DNA of 64,000 bases. Source: Edaphobacter modestus (GTDB lineage: Bacteria > Acidobacteriota > Terriglobia > Terriglobales > Acidobacteriaceae). Positions within the stretch are counted from its first letter, which is position 1; each line of letters begins with the position of its first letter. The DNA lies in contig NZ_SHKW01000008.1 of NCBI RefSeq assembly GCF_004217555.1, forward strand, positions 62,001 to 126,000, in the 5' to 3' direction. Both the position numbers and the translations under genes were made by a program. Below are positions 61,139-64,000 of the stretch, piece by piece. The notes beneath the pieces are model-generated. The model did no database searches, was not told the origin of the DNA, and saw only the letters and a list, made by a program, of their open reading frames with translations.

Positions 61139-61455
61139 TCAGCTTGTGCCGATCACAAGACTGTCCCGCGCCGCTTCAACTACTTCATTGGAGACTAGGT
61201 CGTTAACATGGAGAACCCGTTCGATTTCGGTGAGGAGTCGAGTCAAGAGCCTGAAGTTTCCGCCGGTCATCCGTATGAGGCTGGCGACAACCTACGCGAA
61301 TAGAACTGGGGAAATCGCGCTATGCGCTTCTCGATGCCGGGCATGCCGATCAGCACCATACCGGCGGTCCCCTCGTCGAAGATCGATCTCATTTGTTCGA
61401 GGCTGTTCATCTGGAGGCGATCGGCCTCGTCCACAAGGATCAAAGTAGTCGGGTC
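61139..61455 (-). pseudogene. Transposition AAA+ ATPase (TniB/IstB-like) remnant
   Basis: Reads [50 protein letters not shown]: the Walker B and sensor region of a transposon ATPase. After YSR it jumps out of frame to [43 protein letters not shown], the family C-terminus. About 30 residues are deleted between, and the P-loop half is missing. Confidence 0.7.
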
Positions 61456-61673
61456 TGACACTGTTCTTTGGTGATTTCCACATTTCCATCCGCCTCGCGC
61501 GCATGTTGTTTTACCGCAGTGTTCAATGACAAACGCTGGATTTGCCGGGGCCGCAGGTCTGGGACGTTTGTTCTCCATGACGGCAGCAGAACTGACCATT
61601 GATCTTTGTTGGAGACGGCAGTAACCTCCATCCCCTTGACATTCGACCTGAGCGAGCCCTAGTCTTGGGTCGA

Positions 61674-62033
61674 ATGACGACTCGAGAGCGAACACAACAA
61701 CTGGAGCTGATGCAGGGGACGCTGGATCTGCTGATTTTGCAGACACTGGCGCCGGGACGGGCGCATGGACATGCGATTGCGCGAACAATTGAGCGGCGAT
61801 CCGATGAGGTGCTGCAGGTGGGGCATGGATCACTGTATCCGGCGCTGCAGCGGCTGCTGCGGTCAGCGCTGATTGCGGCGGAGGATGGCGTCTCGGAGAA
61901 CAATCGGAAAGCTCGGTTTTATCGGCTGACGGCCAAGGGGCGGAAGCAGCTGTATACGGAGACCTCAAAGTGGGAGAGGTTTTCGAGCGCGATGGCGCGT
62001 GTGCTTGCCCCTGTGGCGGAAGAGAAGTCATAG
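61674..62033 (+). CDS. PadR-family transcriptional regulator
   Basis: 119 residues from the ATG at 61674. [60 protein letters not shown] and [16 protein letters not shown] form the classic PadR winged helix. In Acidobacteriota such genes precede ADOP-type permeases, as here. Confidence 0.9.
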   Translation: MTTRERTQQLELMQGTLDLLILQTLAPGRAHGHAIARTIERRSDEVLQVGHGSLYPALQRLLRSALIAAEDGVSENNRKARFYRLTAKGRKQLYTETSKWERFSSAMARVLAPVAEEKS

Positions 62034-62142
62034 GGGTTTCGTCTCACCGAGATTCGGGTGCGGTGAGATCCTGCGAACCCACCTCAGCGCCTTCGGCGGG
62101 AAGATGGGGCGCCTGAACTGATGTTTGTGGAGGGGTTCGACG

Positions 62143-62915
62143 ATGTTTGACTGGGGTCGGCGACGTAAGCAGTTGCTGGAGGAGATTGAAGAGCACATCG
62201 CGATGGAGACGCAGGACAACATGGATGCGGGCATGTCTGCGGACGAAGCGCGGCGTGCGGCGAGGACGAAGTTCGGCAATCCGATGACGGCAGCAGAGAA
62301 CTCGCGCGAGGTTTGGGGTGGCGTGTGGATGGAGCGGCTGGCGCAGGACGTGCGTTATGCAGTTCGGCAGTTGCGGCGGAATCCGGGGTTCGCGTTGACG
62401 GCGGTTGCAGTCTTCGCGCTGGGACTGTTCGCAAGTTTATCGGCCGGAGACGGTGACGATGCGAGGCGCTAAGGGACTGGAGCAGGCTTCTGGAGCGCGG
62501 GTGAGCGATGGGTTCTTCCGTACGCTGGGCGTGGCACCGTGGCTGGGGCGGGACTTTCTGCCGGGCGAGGAAGAGGCCTCGGCGGAGCCGGTGGTGCTGC
62601 TGAGTTACGAGGCATGGCAAAAGCGGTTCGGGGGAGACAACCGAGTGGTTGGGCGTTCGACGACGATCAACGGGGAGTCATATCGGATCATCGGCGTGCT
62701 GCGGCGAAGGCACCGCGATCTATGCGTTTGTTGATGCGGCGCTGGTGAGACCTTTGCCGTATTACGATGCGGGGCGCCTGGTTGCGCTATATGACCGCAT
62801 CCCGGTGGGCGATCGGTATCACCTCTCCTACCTGGATTACGAGGAGTGGAAACGGCGCAACCGGGTGTTCGGGTCTCTGGATGCCGTCCAGAAAGTACCG
62901 CACTCGGCATCTCAA
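62143..62915 (+). pseudogene. ADOP-type ABC permease, scrambled remnant
   Basis: ATG at 62143: EEIEEHIAMETQDNMDAGMS, RLAQDVRYAVRQLRRNPGFA, LTAVAVFALGL is the usual start with the first membrane helix. The sequence then jumps to a later part (GARVSDGFFRTLGVAPWLGR ... ESYRIIGVL), and finally to the skipped part (GTAIYAFVDAALVRPLPYYD, YHLSYLDYEEWKRRNRVFGS). Order is A-C-B instead of A-B-C with frame breaks, so no working permease of about 800 residues can be made. Confidence 0.75.
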
Positions 62916-62960
62916 TACGCTTCAAATCGCGTGCGCTCATTCTTATCAAGCCCATCCCTT

Positions 62961-63066
62961 GACCATGACATTTCAAATGAGCGGGACCATGACATTTCTA
63001 ATGGGCTCCTACACTGTCTGTTGCTGCAAAGTTCAAATGTCTATATCTCTGCAAAGTAGAAATGTC
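62961..63066. repeat. Terminal repeats of the ISNCY element
   Basis: GACCATGACATTTC occurs at 62961 and 62985; TGCAAAGT-n2-AAATGTC occurs at 63025 and 63050. They are partly inverted to each other (GACATTT/AAATGTC). Multiple short sites like these mark the end of ISNCY-type elements. The element begins about here and runs right. Confidence 0.5.
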
Positions 63067-63133
63067 CGTCGTCGTCGTGCGGTGGGAATGTGGTAATCCC
63101 GCAGGGATTTCCAAGGACTGTGGGAAGGGTGGG

Positions 63134-63160
63134 AGACCGGACAGCTTCATCGTCCGGTCT
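63134..63160. terminator. Hairpin after the ISNCY transposase
   Basis: Perfect nine-pair stem AGACCGGAC/GTCCGGTCT, nine-base loop, 14 bases past the transposase stop; no T run. Confidence 0.4.
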
Positions 63161-63173
63161 TCCATGCTTTCCA

Positions 63174-64000
63174 TCAGGCCGTCATTTCCACCGCTTCCGG
63201 GTCCGCCGGCAGCTCCGGTGGTCCGTAGATCTTCCGTCCTCGCTTACGATAGCCGATCTTCTCACTGTTGGTCTTTACCTTCGGAGCATACTTGAGATCC
63301 TGTTGCGCTTTGATGATCGCCAACGCATGCCCGAGGCGCTTGTTCTCAACGATGGCGGTATGGCTCACACGCTGATCCCTTGTCGAAGACCCGGTAGGGA
63401 AGCACCTGCCCCTTCCAGCGCACCTCCAGGCGCCCGTCGGCGAAGTCATAGAGGTCGACATACTCGCCGCCCAACTCCTCGGAAACAGCACTGCGATCCA
63501 GGATGAGCTGCTTGCGATCGTACGCCAGTGTCAACTGCTGACCAACGTGACGCTGTTCGCGGTGACAGAGGATGTCGCTCAGCCGGTCAGGACTAACGGT
63601 CAGCCGGCGATGCAGGTCGTCCGGCTTCGCGGCACGAACAGAGAACTTCTCGTTGAAGCGCTCTACAAACTCTGTCAGGAAGACGTTCCCAGCTCTCATA
63701 TCGCAGATGTTGTCGAGTCGCAGCTCCTTCACCAAACGGTCCTGAAGGGTACGGTTGACTCGCTCCACGCGACCTTTAGCCTGGCTGGAGTTCGCACAAA
63801 TGATCTCGATGTTCAGCTCGGCTAATGCACGGCCGAACTGCGTCATGCCGGGGCCGCCTTGCGCATCTCGGTTGATACGAAACACGGTGTGCTTGTCCGA
63901 GTAGAAGGCGACCGGGCAGCCGTGGGCGTCGAGATACCCGCGCAAGCAGTCGAAATAGGACGACGTGCTCTCACTCGGCACAAAGCGAAGCTGCATCAGC
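63174..64000 (-). pseudogene. ISNCY-family transposase, C-terminal part with a frameshift
   Basis: Runs in from the right window edge. Integrase-like core: FYSDKHTVFRINRDAQGGPG, MTQFGRALAELNIEIICANS, SQAKGRVERVNRTLQDRLVK with the catalytic Asp and Glu of the DDE family. The frame drifts at 63383 (AAGGGATC); removing one G gives KDQRVSHTAIVENKRLGHAL and the end GPPELPADPEAVEMTA at 63174. An error or a recent mutation. Confidence 0.75.

Noticed and set aside
61267-62031. 254-codon minus-strand frame across PadR
   Set aside because: Only its last part (to about 61455) is a real fragment; the rest is antisense to PadR.
1-64000. tRNA, rRNA or replication origin
   Set aside because: No cloverleaf, rRNA-like stretch, iteron cluster or Rep gene was recognised by eye; a covariance-model scan would be needed to exclude small RNAs.

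Overview
The window looks like accessory DNA of an Acidobacteriota bacterium (Terriglobia-like), most likely part of a megaplasmid or a large integrated element. Pointers to the host are a PadR regulator next to an ADOP-type permease, long RHS proteins with exported partner genes, and a Uma2-family protein. Pointers to a plasmid-like replicon are a PRTRC (ParB-related, ThiF-related cassette) operon, an ArdC remnant, a SNF2-type helicase, a DUF6094-like methyltransferase, a B12-dependent ribonucleotide reductase, a guanylate kinase, an ATP-dependent DNA ligase, and many small orphan genes, nearly all on the minus strand and often separated by hairpin terminators. No replication initiator, partition pair, tRNA, rRNA or CRISPR array was seen.

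Layout. 0.2-3.7 kb: truncated ArdC, then PRTRC B, F (with an in-frame stop), a small gene, C and E. 3.7-10.9 kb: small minus-strand plasmid genes, a C39-like protease, a TGT/DpdA-like protein and a cluster of overlapping small genes with broken frames. 11.0-12.4 kb: plus-strand trio of Hcp-like tube protein, zinc amidase and exported putative immunity protein. 12.4-15.1 kb: small genes and IS5-family copy 1. 15.2-21.6 kb: helicase, its two small upstream genes, an exported protein, Uma2 and the methyltransferase. 22-24 kb: rearranged MHYT/NTPase remnant and hairpin repeats. 24-29.4 kb: first RHS gene with immunity candidate. 30-37 kb: exported WG-repeat and DUF1579-like proteins, a winged-helix plus HEPN gene pair, integrase remnant, DUF4238. 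37-48 kb: plasmid metabolism genes (nrdJ, guanylate kinase, ligase) among small orphans. 49-50 kb: IS5-family copy 2. 50-59.6 kb: two more RHS genes, one with an immunity candidate. 61-64 kb: remnants of an AAA ATPase transposition gene, PadR, a scrambled ADOP permease and an ISNCY-family transposase cut by the window edge.

How parts fit together. The nucleotide, ligase, helicase and methyltransferase genes form a self-sufficiency set typical of large plasmids. The Hcp-amidase-immunity trio and the RHS-immunity pairs are antibacterial competition cassettes. The HEPN pair and the NTPase fragment are defence-like. At least eight genes need exactly one inserted or deleted base to become continuous, several at short homopolymers. 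This is either sequence error or recent decay, and it affects the reading of many small genes here.
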